From positions 1 to 64,000 of the forward strand of contig NZ_FTMD01000020.1 in the NCBI RefSeq assembly GCF_900156155.1: a stretch of DNA of 64,000 bases, read 5' to 3'. Below the pieces are notes generated by a model, which searched no databases, was not told the DNA's origin, and worked only from the letters and a program-made list of their open reading frames with translations. Source of the DNA: Aromatoleum tolulyticum (GTDB lineage: Bacteria; Pseudomonadota; Gammaproteobacteria; Burkholderiales; Rhodocyclaceae). Shown piece after piece: positions 1 through 7,751 of the stretch. Numbering within the stretch: the first letter of the stretch is position 1; each line of letters starts with the position of its first letter. The translations under genes and the position numbers were made by a program.

Positions 1-1
1 C

Positions 2-1696
2 GGCAGCGACGTTCTGGACGGCGGAGCAGGCAACGACGCGCTGGACGGCGGCTTTAATGGCGACGTTTACCTGTTCGGATACGGCTCCGGTCAGGACGTG
101 ATCACCGACGACGACTACGCGACGGCGGGCGCGCTCGACACGATCCGGCTGGGCGCCGGCATTCGCCCCGATCAAGTGACGCTCGTACGCGAAGGCGACA
201 ACCTGATCCTGAAGCTCAACGACAGCACCGATCAGCTGACGATCAACTACTGGTTTGTCGATGCCGGCCCGAACAGCTATGCCAACCCGCTGCGCTACCG
301 CGTCGAGCAGGTGCAATTCGAAGACGGTTATCTCCTGAAACTCGACGATCTGCAATTTGGCACTGCCGGCAACGACACGCTGAACGGGACCAATACTGAC
401 AGCGTGCTGATGGGGTATGAGGGCAACGACACGCTGAACGGCAATGGCGGCAATGACTTCATGAACGGCGGCACTGGTTCAGACAGCTATTACGTTGACA
501 GTGTCGGGGATGTTGTTACCGAGACCAATGCTATTGCCGCCGTGGGAGGCATTGACGTAGTCCATAGCAGCCTGAATACCTATACGCTGGGCAGCAACGT
601 TGAGAATGGCCGGATCGCTGTCACTGGAGCGGCCAATCTGACCGGAAACGCCTTGGACAACGTGCTCTACGCGGGCGCAGGCAACAACGTCCTCGATGGC
701 GGGGCAGGCATCGACACGGCTGATTTCAGCGATGCGGCCAGCGCTGTCACCGTGAGCTTGGCCGTGACGACCTCGCAAGCCACCGGTGGTTCAGGCGTGG
801 ATACCCTGATCGCGATTGAAAACATCGTCGGTTCCCGTTTCAACGACACACTGACCGGCAATGCGAGCGCCAACGTACTCAATGGCGGGATTGGCGCCGA
901 CACGATGAAAGGCGGCAACGGGTCCGATATCTACTACGTGGACAACGCCGGGGACATCGTCAGCGAGAGCAATGCCACGGCAAGCACAGGCGGTATCGAT
1001 ACGGTCATGAGCAACCTGGTGGCTTACACGCTGGGCAGCAATGTCGAGAATGGCCAGATTCTGGCAACCAGCGCCGCCAACCTAACCGGAAACGGTCTCA
1101 ATAACGTGCTCTACGCCGGGGCCGGCGATAACGTAATCAAGGGCGGGGCTGGAACGGATACCGTGGATTATGGCCTCGCGGCTGGTGCGGTTACGGTTAG
1201 CCTAGCGATCAATACTGCACAGACTACCGGGGGTTCTGCCGTGGATACCCTGTCGTCGATCGAGAACCTGACCGGTTCGAGTTTTAATGACCGATTGACC
1301 GGCAGTTCCGCCAACAACGTGCTCACTGGTGGTGTTGGTCAGGACACGCTCACGGGCGGAGGGGGCAGCGATAACTTCGACTTTAATGCTCTTGCCGAAA
1401 CCGGTGTTACCAGCAGTAGTTGGGACATCATTACCGATTTCGTGCGCGGCCAAGACAAAATCGACCTCTCGACTCTTGACGCCAATGCCGCAACGACCGC
1501 GACTAATGAGGCTTTCACGTTTATTGGCACTTCCGCCTTCAGCGCGACGGACGCCACCGGACAGGTGCGTTACGTCTACGACTCGGTGAGCGCCACCGGC
1601 ACGCTCTACGGCAGCACCAACACCGACGGCGAGGCCGAGTTCGCGATCACGCTGATGGGGGCGAGTACATTAACCGCAACGGATTTTGTCCTCTAG
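2..1696 (+). CDS. RTX (hemolysin-type calcium-binding) protein, 3' part
   Basis: The reading frame is open to the left edge, so the start lies outside the window; the visible part is about 564 residues. It opens with GGAGND-type nonapeptides, which form calcium-binding parallel beta-rolls, then a stretch of about 70 residues (DTIRLGAGI...YRVEQVQFEDG) typical of the domain associated with hemolysin-type repeats. Two tandem units of about 160 residues follow, each with GGID, YTLGSNVENG, ANLTGN, LYAGAG and a GG-rich RTX block. The C terminus has a serralysin-like module (DFVRGQDKIDLSTLD) and ends in DFVL, the acidic-hydrophobic ending common in type I secretion signals. It is therefore probably secreted to the cell surface or medium by a type I exporter; one is encoded near 61-64 kb, but a link is inference. 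The enzymatic or adhesive part, if any, lies upstream and is not visible. Confidence 0.85.
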   Translation, partial: GSDVLDGGAGNDALDGGFNGDVYLFGYGSGQDVITDDDYATAGALDTIRLGAGIRPDQVTLVREGDNLILKLNDSTDQLTINYWFVDAGPNSYANPLRYRVEQVQFEDGYLLKLDDLQFGTAGNDTLNGTNTDSVLMGYEGNDTLNGNGGNDFMNGGTGSDSYYVDSVGDVVTETNAIAAVGGIDVVHSSLNTYTLGSNVENGRIAVTGAANLTGNALDNVLYAGAGNNVLDGGAGIDTADFSDAASAVTVSLAVTTSQATGGSGVDTLIAIENIVGSRFNDTLTGNASANVLNGGIGADTMKGGNGSDIYYVDNAGDIVSESNATASTGGIDTVMSNLVAYTLGSNVENGQILATSAANLTGNGLNNVLYAGAGDNVIKGGAGTDTVDYGLAAGAVTVSLAINTAQTTGGSAVDTLSSIENLTGSSFNDRLTGSSANNVLTGGVGQDTLTGGGGSDNFDFNALAETGVTSSSWDIITDFVRGQDKIDLSTLDANAATTATNEAFTFIGTSAFSATDATGQVRYVYDSVSATGTLYGSTNTDGEAEFAITLMGASTLTATDFVL

Positions 1697-1780
1697 CCCG
1701 GTTTTTTCATCGTCAGCCCGCTCGTTGCCATCGTGTAGTGCATGAGTAATGGCCTGCGAGCAACCTGTGTGTAGGGCGAA

Positions 1781-1808
1781 TCGTCCCGATTTGGCCGAAT
1801 CGGGACGA
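1781..1808. repeat. 11-bp perfect inverted repeat (stem-loop)
   Basis: TCGTCCCGATT at 1781-1791 and its exact complement at 1798-1808 flank a 6-nt loop. It lies 85 bases after the RTX stop codon. No T-tract follows on either strand, so it is not a classical terminator; it could stabilise the mRNA 3' end or be a protein-binding palindrome. Confidence 0.6.
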
Positions 1809-2165
1809 ACCTCCCCCCGGAAGCATCCGGGAACTGGCGTCCAGATTATCCGCACGGCGTGAGCAGTGCGCGCATATGTCATCAAGTATCGCATTGCGAT
1901 AACTTCGGCGCACATCGCCCGTACCCGATATCGCCTCGCGCTACCTGATGGCACTGGAACGGGCAGGAGTCCGCCGAGGCGGGGTGGGCAGCCCCGCCGC
2001 ATTCCCGGTTTCGGGACTGACGCTCGGGAAAGCCGTTCGCGCCGCGATGCAAGGGACCGCGACGGACGGCGGCCTGAAGCGGAGAGGCGCGCCCCGCGCG
2101 GGTCTTCGCGCCACCCTAAAGAAATTGCAAATCAGGCCGTTAGCTCAAGTGTGATCGCTTGTAGA

Positions 2166-2181
2166 CGGCACGGCTGTTGCT
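2166..2181 (+). promoter_or_regulatory. Putative sigma-54 (-24/-12) promoter
   Basis: The sequence CGGCACGGCTGTTGCT matches the consensus TGGCACG-N4-TTGCW at all positions but the first, with correct GG-to-GC spacing. It is 67 bases before the ATG of the aspartic protease gene. No GGGGAA/TTCCCC activator-type palindrome was found upstream, unlike at the other sigma-54 sites in this window, so this one may be fortuitous. Confidence 0.5.
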
Positions 2182-2247
2182 TAGTTTACCATCACGATGT
2201 CCGGAGTGCCGGACTCACCGTCAAACCGCTTTTCCGGGGATCGTTGC

Positions 2248-2766
2248 ATGAAGAAAATTCCGTGCCTCTTGACCGCAGTGCTCGCAGGCACCTTCAGCTT
2301 CGCATCTGCCGGGGAGTTCGACACGACCGTCGATATGCGCGCGACCAGCGCGACGACTTTCTCTGTCGAGGGCCGCATCGAGGGACTCGGGACGGTCGAC
2401 CTGATGGTGGATACCGGCTCCGGTTACATGACGATCAACGAGGAGATGCTGGCGCAGCTCGAGGCGGCAGGCCGGGCGCGCTATGTGAAGGACTTGCGCG
2501 GCAGGCTCGCGAACGGCAACGAGCTGACCGTGCCGGTGTACATGATCGAGGCCGTCAGCATCGGCGGCGGATGCTGGCTCAAGGACGTCGAGGCCGCGGT
2601 CTTTCCTGGGGCAACGCGCCCCATCCTGGGGCTCAGCGCGCTGCAGCGCGCGGCGCCGTTCATCTTCTCGTTCGAGCCGCCGCGCCTCGTCCTGAGCAAC
2701 TGTCTCACGACCGCGGGCAGCCCGTCGTCGGGCGACGTCGCGGACCTCGCGGCCTTCAACAAGTAA
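2248..2766 (+). CDS. Secreted retroviral-type aspartic protease family protein
   Basis: A 172-aa protein. The ATG at 2248 is chosen because a GGGGA ribosome site precedes it and it opens a clean signal peptide (MKKIPCLLTAVLAGTFSFASA); an upstream in-frame ATG at 2197 would bury that signal. The mature part has the DTGS motif at about residues 55-58 (VDLMVDTGSGY), the single catalytic signature of retropepsin-like (clan AA) proteases, which act as homodimers. A GGGCWLKDVEAAVFPGATRPILGLSAL segment (written here in part) forms the rest of the fold, including the ILG motif typical of the family. Probably periplasmic. Substrate unknown. It stands alone between an RTX gene and a convergent PRC-barrel gene. 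Confidence 0.75.
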   Translation: MKKIPCLLTAVLAGTFSFASAGEFDTTVDMRATSATTFSVEGRIEGLGTVDLMVDTGSGYMTINEEMLAQLEAAGRARYVKDLRGRLANGNELTVPVYMIEAVSIGGGCWLKDVEAAVFPGATRPILGLSALQRAAPFIFSFEPPRLVLSNCLTTAGSPSSGDVADLAAFNK

Positions 2767-2772
2767 CGAAAG

Positions 2773-2807
2773 AAAGCCGGCGCCCCCCGCGGGCGGCCGG
2801 CCTTCCT
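2773..2807. terminator. Possible GC-rich terminator between convergent genes
   Basis: Imperfect GC-rich arms (AAGCCGGC ... GCCGGCCTT) lie a few bases after the protease stop codon and before the convergent PRC-barrel gene. The T-tract is short, so the call is weak. Confidence 0.3.
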
Positions 2808-2850
2808 GCAGCGGACGCGCGTCGTGCGACGTCGCTCCGCTTTGGTGCGT

Positions 2851-3432
2851 CTACGGCGTGAACTGCTGCGTTTCGGGATAGAACGCGTTGGCCCCCGTGG
2901 CGCCGGTACTGCCGCGATCCCATCCCCGTTCGCCGCTCCTCATCTCGCGGCGCGGCGCGGCCCTGTCCGGTACGGTCTCGAACGCCGAGAATTCGCTCAG
3001 CGGCTGGTCCGTCGGCCGCAGTTCGACGTATTGCTCGCCGCGGTAAGTGGGCCATGCTCTCAGCTCGTCGGCGCTCGCGCTCAAGCGCAGCTTGCCGTCC
3101 TCGTAGCGCATGCGGTCGAGCGGCACGGTGACATCCCTGCCGTCGCCGCCCATCGCGCTGCTGGTGGCGATCACCGCCTGGATGTTCCTGTCCTGACGAC
3201 TCTGGACGACCGTCTTCACCGAACCGATATGCTCGCCGTTGGTCCCGACGACCTGGGTTCCTCGCAACTGGCTCGGCGTCATCGTCTTCAGCTGCCCCGA
3301 AGTACTCATCCGCGATTGCTGCTGCGGGCTCTGGCCCTCCAAGTATTGATCCGCCGCCGCTGCCCCTAGCGGGACCGCAGCGAGCGTCGTGACGGCGATG
3401 GCCAGCAACGACTTCCGTTTCATGGAACTCAT
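2851..3432 (-). CDS. PRC-barrel domain protein, exported
   Basis: A 193-aa protein. The start at 3432 (MSSMKRKS) is supported by an AGGAGG ribosome site 5 bases upstream; the longer open frame has no such site. Residues 1-27 form a signal peptide (KRKSLLAIAVTTLAAVPLGAAAA). A PRC-barrel-like region follows: QLRGTQVVGTNGEHIGSV, IQAVIATSS, DVTVPLDRMRYEDGKL, the usual beta-strand order of that small barrel. The C-terminal third is polar and low in complexity. Such exported PRC-barrel proteins are common in betaproteobacteria and their function is mostly unknown; a stress or envelope role is often assumed. Monocistronic as far as can be seen. Confidence 0.75.
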   Translation of the reverse strand: MSSMKRKSLLAIAVTTLAAVPLGAAAADQYLEGQSPQQQSRMSTSGQLKTMTPSQLRGTQVVGTNGEHIGSVKTVVQSRQDRNIQAVIATSSAMGGDGRDVTVPLDRMRYEDGKLRLSASADELRAWPTYRGEQYVELRPTDQPLSEFSAFETVPDRAAPRREMRSGERGWDRGSTGATGANAFYPETQQFTP

Positions 3433-3850
3433 AGCATCCTCCTGCCTGTTGGGGTCTGTCTGCGCGTCTCGTCCGCGTGGGGAACGAGCGCTTTGATCGA
3501 TTCCGCACCCCCGGCAGCCGCATGCATGCCCTCTTGGGGAAGGATTCGGTTGCAGCGGGCCGATCGACAGAAGTATTCGACCCCCCATGGTTTCAGAGTT
3601 CCGCAGGGGAAGGCACCCGTCGCGACCGCGGCGATTGCGCCGGACCCGGTCGCCGTCCGGCGCCCGCGGCCGGACCGGAGCAACTGACACGTAAATCGTT
3701 GATCGGATTACACTTCATGCAAACCGGAGGGCGCGGGCCGGTGTCCCGCTTGCGCCCGATCCCCGCCGGCAACGGACAGCGGTAACAATATGTTTCATGC
3801 ACCGCTTCGGCATCCTAGCGGCATTCCCCCCCTGCCGCAGCGGCCGCCGC
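3433..3850. other. Intergenic region upstream of PRC-barrel gene
   Basis: About 420 bases between the qmcA stop and the PRC-barrel start, both on the minus strand. It must hold the PRC-barrel promoter, but no confident -35/-10 pair, terminator or repeat was seen; reading frames here are short and lack signals. Confidence 0.5.
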
Positions 3851-4714
3851 TTACATCGCCGCCTTGCCGCGGGCAAGCAGGCCGCGGACGGTCTCCTGCA
3901 GGTCCGCCGGCAGCACCACGACCTTGGCGCTCTCGGACGAGCCCATGCGTTCCAGCGACGCGATGTACTTCTCGCCCAGCATGTACATCATCGGGCCGGC
4001 TTGGTCGCCGACGGCGGCGGCGACGCGGCGGATCGCTTCGGCGGAGGCTTCGGCGAGCATGACCTGGGCGTTGGCATCGCGCTTGGCGGATTCGAGGCGC
4101 GCTTCGGCCTCGAGGATCGCGGCCTGCTTGGCGCCTTCGGCCTTGGTCACCGCGGCCTTGCGCTCGCGCTCGGCGGCGGCCTGCATTTCCATCGCGCGCT
4201 GCATCGACTCGGACGGCTTGATGTCCTGGATCTCGACCGATTTCACCGTGAGGCCCCAGTCGACCGCCTCGTCGGCGATGCTCTCGCGCAGGCGCGCCTT
4301 GATCTTGTCGCGCGAGGACAGGGCCTCGTCGAGTTCCATCTCGCCGACGATGGAGCGCAGCGTCGTCATGATCAGGTTGCGGATCGCCTCGGCGAAGTCG
4401 GTGACGCCATACACGGCCTTCACCGGGTCGGTGACCTTGATGAAGGCGATGGCGTTGGTGACGATCACGGCGTTGTCGCGCGTGATGACTTCCTGTTCCT
4501 GCACGTCGAGGATGATGTCTTTGGTGACGAGCTTGTAGGCGATGCGGTCGAGGTAGGGAATGATGATGTTGAGGCCGGGCTTGAGCGTGCCGTTGTATTT
4601 GCCGAGACGCTCGACGATCCATTCCTCGCCCTGCGGCAGGATGCGCACGCCCTTGGCGAGGGTGACGACGACGAAGATGAGTACCGCGACGACGAAGACG
4701 AAACTACCGCTCAT
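3851..4714 (-). CDS. qmcA: SPFH/band-7 family membrane protease regulator
   Basis: A 287-aa protein with one N-terminal membrane anchor (SFVFVVAVLIFVVVTLA) followed by the SPFH domain: GVRILPQGEEWIVERLGKY, then PGLNIIIPYLDRIAYK and the conserved SVEIQDIKPSE region. A long Ala/Glu/Arg-rich helix (about residues 175-245, MEMQAAAERERKAAVTKAEG...) is the oligomerisation coiled coil. This is the QmcA/stomatin-like pattern; QmcA-type proteins form large ring assemblies in the inner membrane and are linked to FtsH/HflKC-type quality control. The gene follows nfeD with a 9-base gap and an AGGAGG site, so the two are one operon, the usual arrangement for this pair. Confidence 0.9.
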   Translation of the reverse strand: MSGSFVFVVAVLIFVVVTLAKGVRILPQGEEWIVERLGKYNGTLKPGLNIIIPYLDRIAYKLVTKDIILDVQEQEVITRDNAVIVTNAIAFIKVTDPVKAVYGVTDFAEAIRNLIMTTLRSIVGEMELDEALSSRDKIKARLRESIADEAVDWGLTVKSVEIQDIKPSESMQRAMEMQAAAERERKAAVTKAEGAKQAAILEAEARLESAKRDANAQVMLAEASAEAIRRVAAAVGDQAGPMMYMLGEKYIASLERMGSSESAKVVVLPADLQETVRGLLARGKAAM

Positions 4715-4723
4715 GAAACCTCC

Positions 4724-5167
4724 TCAGGCTTTTACGACTTTCAGGAAACTGCCTTCGACGGCCACGACGCGCACGCGTTCGCCGGCGGCAATCGGGTTCT
4801 CGGCGAGGCACACCCATTCCTCGGCGCCCAGCAACGGCCGCTGAAAGCGCACCTTGCCGCGCTGGAAGGGAGCGACCGCGCCGACCAGCAGGCCGACTTC
4901 ACCGATGACCTCGCCGCCGGAGGTGCCGATGCGGGTCTTGTGGAAGCTGGCCTTGAAGACGCGGAACCACAGCACGACCATGACGAGCGACAGCGCGGTC
5001 CAGCTGGCGAGCTGGGCGGTGAGCGACAGTCCGGGCGCGACGAACAGCACGAGCGCCATCGCCAGCCCCGCGATGCCGAACCAGATCACGAAGAAGGACG
5101 GCAGGGCCAGCTCGGCCAGGATCAGGGCGATGCCGACTACGGTCCAGTGCCACCATTCGATATTCAT
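4724..5167 (-). CDS. NfeD family membrane protein
   Basis: A 147-aa protein with two or three hydrophobic segments in its first 75 residues (WTVVGIALILAELALPSFFVIWFGIAGLAMALVLFV and the next segment, seen in part) and a C-terminal OB-fold of the NfeD type (GEVGLLVGAVAPFQRGKVRFQ, WVCLAENPIAAGERVRVVAVEGSFLKV). NfeD proteins partner SPFH proteins, and here the gene sits directly upstream of qmcA in the same operon. The start is supported by AGGAGG five bases before the ATG. It is the short NfeD1b-like form without a protease domain. Its upstream region is shared with the divergent cold-shock gene. Confidence 0.88.
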   Translation of the reverse strand: MNIEWWHWTVVGIALILAELALPSFFVIWFGIAGLAMALVLFVAPGLSLTAQLASWTALSLVMVVLWFRVFKASFHKTRIGTSGGEVIGEVGLLVGAVAPFQRGKVRFQRPLLGAEEWVCLAENPIAAGERVRVVAVEGSFLKVVKA

Positions 5168-5454
5168 AGCATCCTCCTCGCCAGCGATTGTAGCGGGATG
5201 TCATGGGCCTGTCCGCGGGACGGGACCAGAGCGAGGCGGCGGATGTGCACGATGACACGCATCTACGCGCAAAGCGGGGCGCAAGGTAGTTGACCGCGCC
5301 GCAGTTTTTCACCAGACTGCTCAGCGCGCATCAGTCATCGCGTGGCGTTTCGAGCTTGAAGTCCTTAGGTACTCAGTCCGTCATTCCCCGATCGCGATTG
5401 TCGCAACTCTGGGCAAACGCCCCTTATTTAAACTTTGATTTGGGAACTTCAAAA

Positions 5455-5658
5455 ATGGCAACTGGTACCGTCAAGTGGTTCAACGACGCCAAAGGCTTCG
5501 GCTTCATCACCCCGGACAACGGCGGCGAGGACCTCTTCGCGCACTTCTCCGCGATCCAGGGCAACGGCTTCCGCAGCCTGACCGAAGGTCAGAAGGTGCA
5601 GTTCGACGAGACCTCCGGCCCGAAGGGCAAGCAGGCTGGCAACATCCGCCCGCTCTGA
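5455..5658 (+). CDS. Cold-shock domain protein (CspA family)
   Basis: A 67-aa single cold-shock domain protein beginning [18 protein letters not shown], with both RNA-binding motifs KGFGFI (RNP1) and DLFAHFSAI (RNP2). It acts as an RNA chaperone that melts mRNA secondary structure. The ATG at 5455 is chosen over an upstream in-frame ATG because the family begins exactly here. The roughly 290-base region between the divergent nfeD start (5167) and this ATG contains an AT-rich leader (around 5420-5454) and no other gene; long structured 5' leaders are usual for this family, but no specific cold box was identified. A strong terminator follows the gene. Confidence 0.93.
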   Translation: MATGTVKWFNDAKGFGFITPDNGGEDLFAHFSAIQGNGFRSLTEGQKVQFDETSGPKGKQAGNIRPL

Positions 5659-5684
5659 TCCGCCTCGGCAGGATCTGAACGACG

Positions 5685-5715
5685 AAGCCCGGCATTGCCG
5701 GGCTTTTTGTTTTTG
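5685..5715 (+). terminator. Rho-independent terminator of the cold-shock gene
   Basis: A perfect 9-bp stem (AAGCCCGGC / GCCGGGCTT) with a 3-nt loop is followed by a T-rich run at 5704-5714. It ends the cold-shock transcript and lies just beyond the 3' end of the convergent siderophore operon. Confidence 0.9.
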
Positions 5716-5740
5716 TGGTGCAGCCCGGCGCGGGCGCGGT

Positions 5741-6532
5741 TCATCCCGGCGGGCACGCAGGCGCGACGGAAGCGCGAAAGCCCGCGAGCAGCTGCTTCAT
5801 CGCGCGGAACGCGCAGGCGCGGTCGTCGCCCAGCAGGAAGGCGCGCACCCCCTGCCCGCGCCAGCCTTCGTATTGGCCGGGCGCGCGCGGGACAGCACAA
5901 AACGGCACCCCGCGCGCCAGGCAGGCCTCGGCGACGCGCCGGACCGCAGCCTGCACGTGCGGGTGCTGCGCATCGCCCGGCACGCCAAGGCTCTGCGACA
6001 GGTCGATCGCCCCTTCCAGAACCAGATCGATGCCGGGCACCGCGACGATCTCTGCGATCGCCTCCACCCCGTCGCGATCCTCGATCATCGCCACCACCAT
6101 CAGCTCGCGGTTGGCGCGCTCGAAGTACGCCGGCAGCGTCAACGTGCCGAACCCCGTGGTGCGTCCGCCGGCAATGCCTCGCATCCCGAGGGGATGGTAA
6201 CGGGCGCTGGCGACTGCCAGCTCGGCCTCGGCCCGGCTGCGCACGCGCGGCACCACGATCCCCTGCGCACCGGCGTCGAGCACGCGCAGGATGACGTCCG
6301 GTGCCACGCACGGCACGCGCACCAGTGCCGTGGTGCCCGCGCACTCGGCCGCGCGGATCATGTTTTCCAGCGTCTGCGGATTCACGCCGACGTGTTCCAG
6401 ATCGAGGATCACGAAATCGAAGCCGGCATGCCCGATCATCTCCGTCATCAGCGGCAGGGGCAGCGAGTTGATCAGGCCGAATACCTCGCGCCCGGCGGCC
6501 AGCGCCGCTTTCAGCTCATTCGACTGCAGCAT
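5741..6532 (-). CDS. HpcH/HpaI aldolase family protein, SbnG-like (putative citrate synthase for siderophore)
   Basis: A 263-aa protein of the HpcH/HpaI class II aldolase fold (FGLINSLPLPLMTEMIGHAGFDFVILDLEH as separate recognisable blocks, then DAGAQGIVVPRV, YHPLGMRG, MIEDRDGVEAI and LEGAIDLSQSLG). In staphyloferrin B clusters an enzyme of this family, SbnG, makes citrate from oxaloacetate and acetyl-CoA for siderophore assembly. The same role is inferred here because it is the last gene of a siderophore operon and its start (6532) overlaps the decarboxylase stop by 17 bases. An alternative is an ordinary 2-keto-3-deoxy-acid aldolase recruited by chance, which the tight overlap makes less likely. 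The longer open frame upstream is discarded, as it would run inside the decarboxylase gene. Confidence 0.75.
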   Translation of the reverse strand: MLQSNELKAALAAGREVFGLINSLPLPLMTEMIGHAGFDFVILDLEHVGVNPQTLENMIRAAECAGTTALVRVPCVAPDVILRVLDAGAQGIVVPRVRSRAEAELAVASARYHPLGMRGIAGGRTTGFGTLTLPAYFERANRELMVVAMIEDRDGVEAIAEIVAVPGIDLVLEGAIDLSQSLGVPGDAQHPHVQAAVRRVAEACLARGVPFCAVPRAPGQYEGWRGQGVRAFLLGDDRACAFRAMKQLLAGFRASVAPACPPG

Positions 6533-7751
6533 GCGCGTCCTCCGTCGGCAGGTAGCGGTGCTGCGGGTGCGGGTGACGCAGGAAGTCGTGGTGCGAGATG
6601 TGCCAGGCATAGGCGCCGGCATAGGGAAACACCAGCAGATCGCCGGCACGCACGCGTTCGATCGGCGCGTCCTGCGCGAGGACGTCCTTCGGCGTGCACA
6701 GCTGGCCGACCACGTTCACGCGCGCGTCGCTGACCTGCGGGCGCGCGAACGGATAGCGCCACGCATCGGCCGGCAGCACCCGGAACGGATGGCTGTGTCC
6801 CTGCGCATGCGGCGTGCGGAAGTGGTGCGTGCCACCGCTGGCGACCACGAACCAGCGGTCGAACGCATGCTTCACGTCGATGACCTCCGTCGCGTAGTAG
6901 CCGCAGAAGGCGGTCACATAGCGTCCGCACTCGAAGCGCACGGTGAGCCCGTCCCGCCGCGCCGACAGCGCCGCCAGCCCGCCGGCGAACGCAGGCCAGT
7001 CGAACTGGGCTTCCGGCTCGCGGTAGTTCACGCCGATGCCGCCGCCCACGTTGATGTGGTCCAGCGTATCCAGCCCGTACTGCGCGCGCCAGCGCCTGGT
7101 CTGCTCCAGGTAGGCGTCGAGCAGGCGCAGGTGAGCGGCGGCGTCGAGCTGGTGCGACATCAGGTGGAAATGGAAGCCCCTGAGGCGGATCTCCGGGTGC
7201 GCCCGCAACCAGTCCAGGCAAGCCGGCAGTTGGTCGCCGGCGATGCCGAACGGCGTGGGCCTGCCGCCCATCATCAGCGTGGTGGGCTGCAGGCCGTCGA
7301 TTGCCGGGTTCACGCGCAGCAGCACCGGCACCGTGCAGTTGCGCGCGCGCGCCAGCCAGGCCAGGCGCTCCAGCTCGTGGCGGCTCTCCACGTGCAGCGC
7401 CTCGACGCCGCCCTCCAGCGCGCGGGCGAGCTCCGTGTCGGTCTTGCCCGGACCGCTGAAGATCAGCGGGATGTCGGCGAAGTGCCCGCGCACCCAGGCG
7501 AGCTCGCCGCCGGACGAGATCTCGAACCCGTGCACAAGCGGAGCCAGCGTCTGCAGGATCGGCAGGTCGGAATTGGCCTTGATCGCGTAGAAGAGCTCGA
7601 ACCCCGACGGCAGGCTGCCGACGATGGCGCGCGCATGGCGCCGCAAGGACTCCAGATCGTAGACGTAGGTGCACAGCGGCCCGTCGGCCCCGTCGAGCGC
7701 TTGCTGCAGGTGCGCAGACAGCCGCGTCCATCGCAGTCCGGGGGAACTCAT
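6516..7751 (-). CDS. PLP-dependent decarboxylase of siderophore pathway (PvsE-like)
   Basis: A 411-aa fold-III (Orn/DAP/Arg decarboxylase-type) PLP enzyme. The cofactor lysine is in YAIKAN (about K58); the phosphate-binding glycine loop is HINVGGGIGVNY; FECGRYVTAFCGYY corresponds to the E-x-GR motif of the family. In vibrioferrin and staphyloferrin B pathways such enzymes (PvsE, SbnH) decarboxylate a citryl-amino-acid intermediate. The preceding synthetase stop overlaps this start in an ATGA (7748-7751), showing translational coupling; ATG 7757 is an alternative start two codons earlier. Its place after the NIS synthetase and MFS genes matches pvsE in the pvsABCDE order. The exact amino-acid substrate cannot be read from sequence. 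Confidence 0.85.
   Translation of the reverse strand: MSSPGLRWTRLSAHLQQALDGADGPLCTYVYDLESLRRHARAIVGSLPSGFELFYAIKANSDLPILQTLAPLVHGFEISSGGELAWVRGHFADIPLIFSGPGKTDTELARALEGGVEALHVESRHELERLAWLARARNCTVPVLLRVNPAIDGLQPTTLMMGGRPTPFGIAGDQLPACLDWLRAHPEIRLRGFHFHLMSHQLDAAAHLRLLDAYLEQTRRWRAQYGLDTLDHINVGGGIGVNYREPEAQFDWPAFAGGLAALSARRDGLTVRFECGRYVTAFCGYYATEVIDVKHAFDRWFVVASGGTHHFRTPHAQGHSHPFRVLPADAWRYPFARPQVSDARVNVVGQLCTPKDVLAQDAPIERVRAGDLLVFPYAGAYAWHISHHDFLRHPHPQHRYLPTEDAHAAVE

Larger units (their letters stand above)
1697..2247. other. Intergenic region between RTX gene and aspartic protease
   Basis: This stretch of about 550 bases has no convincing gene; the reading frames across it lack a plausible start with a ribosome site and look like chance. 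It contains a perfect inverted repeat soon after the RTX stop and a sigma-54-type promoter match shortly before the protease gene, both listed separately. Confidence 0.6.
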
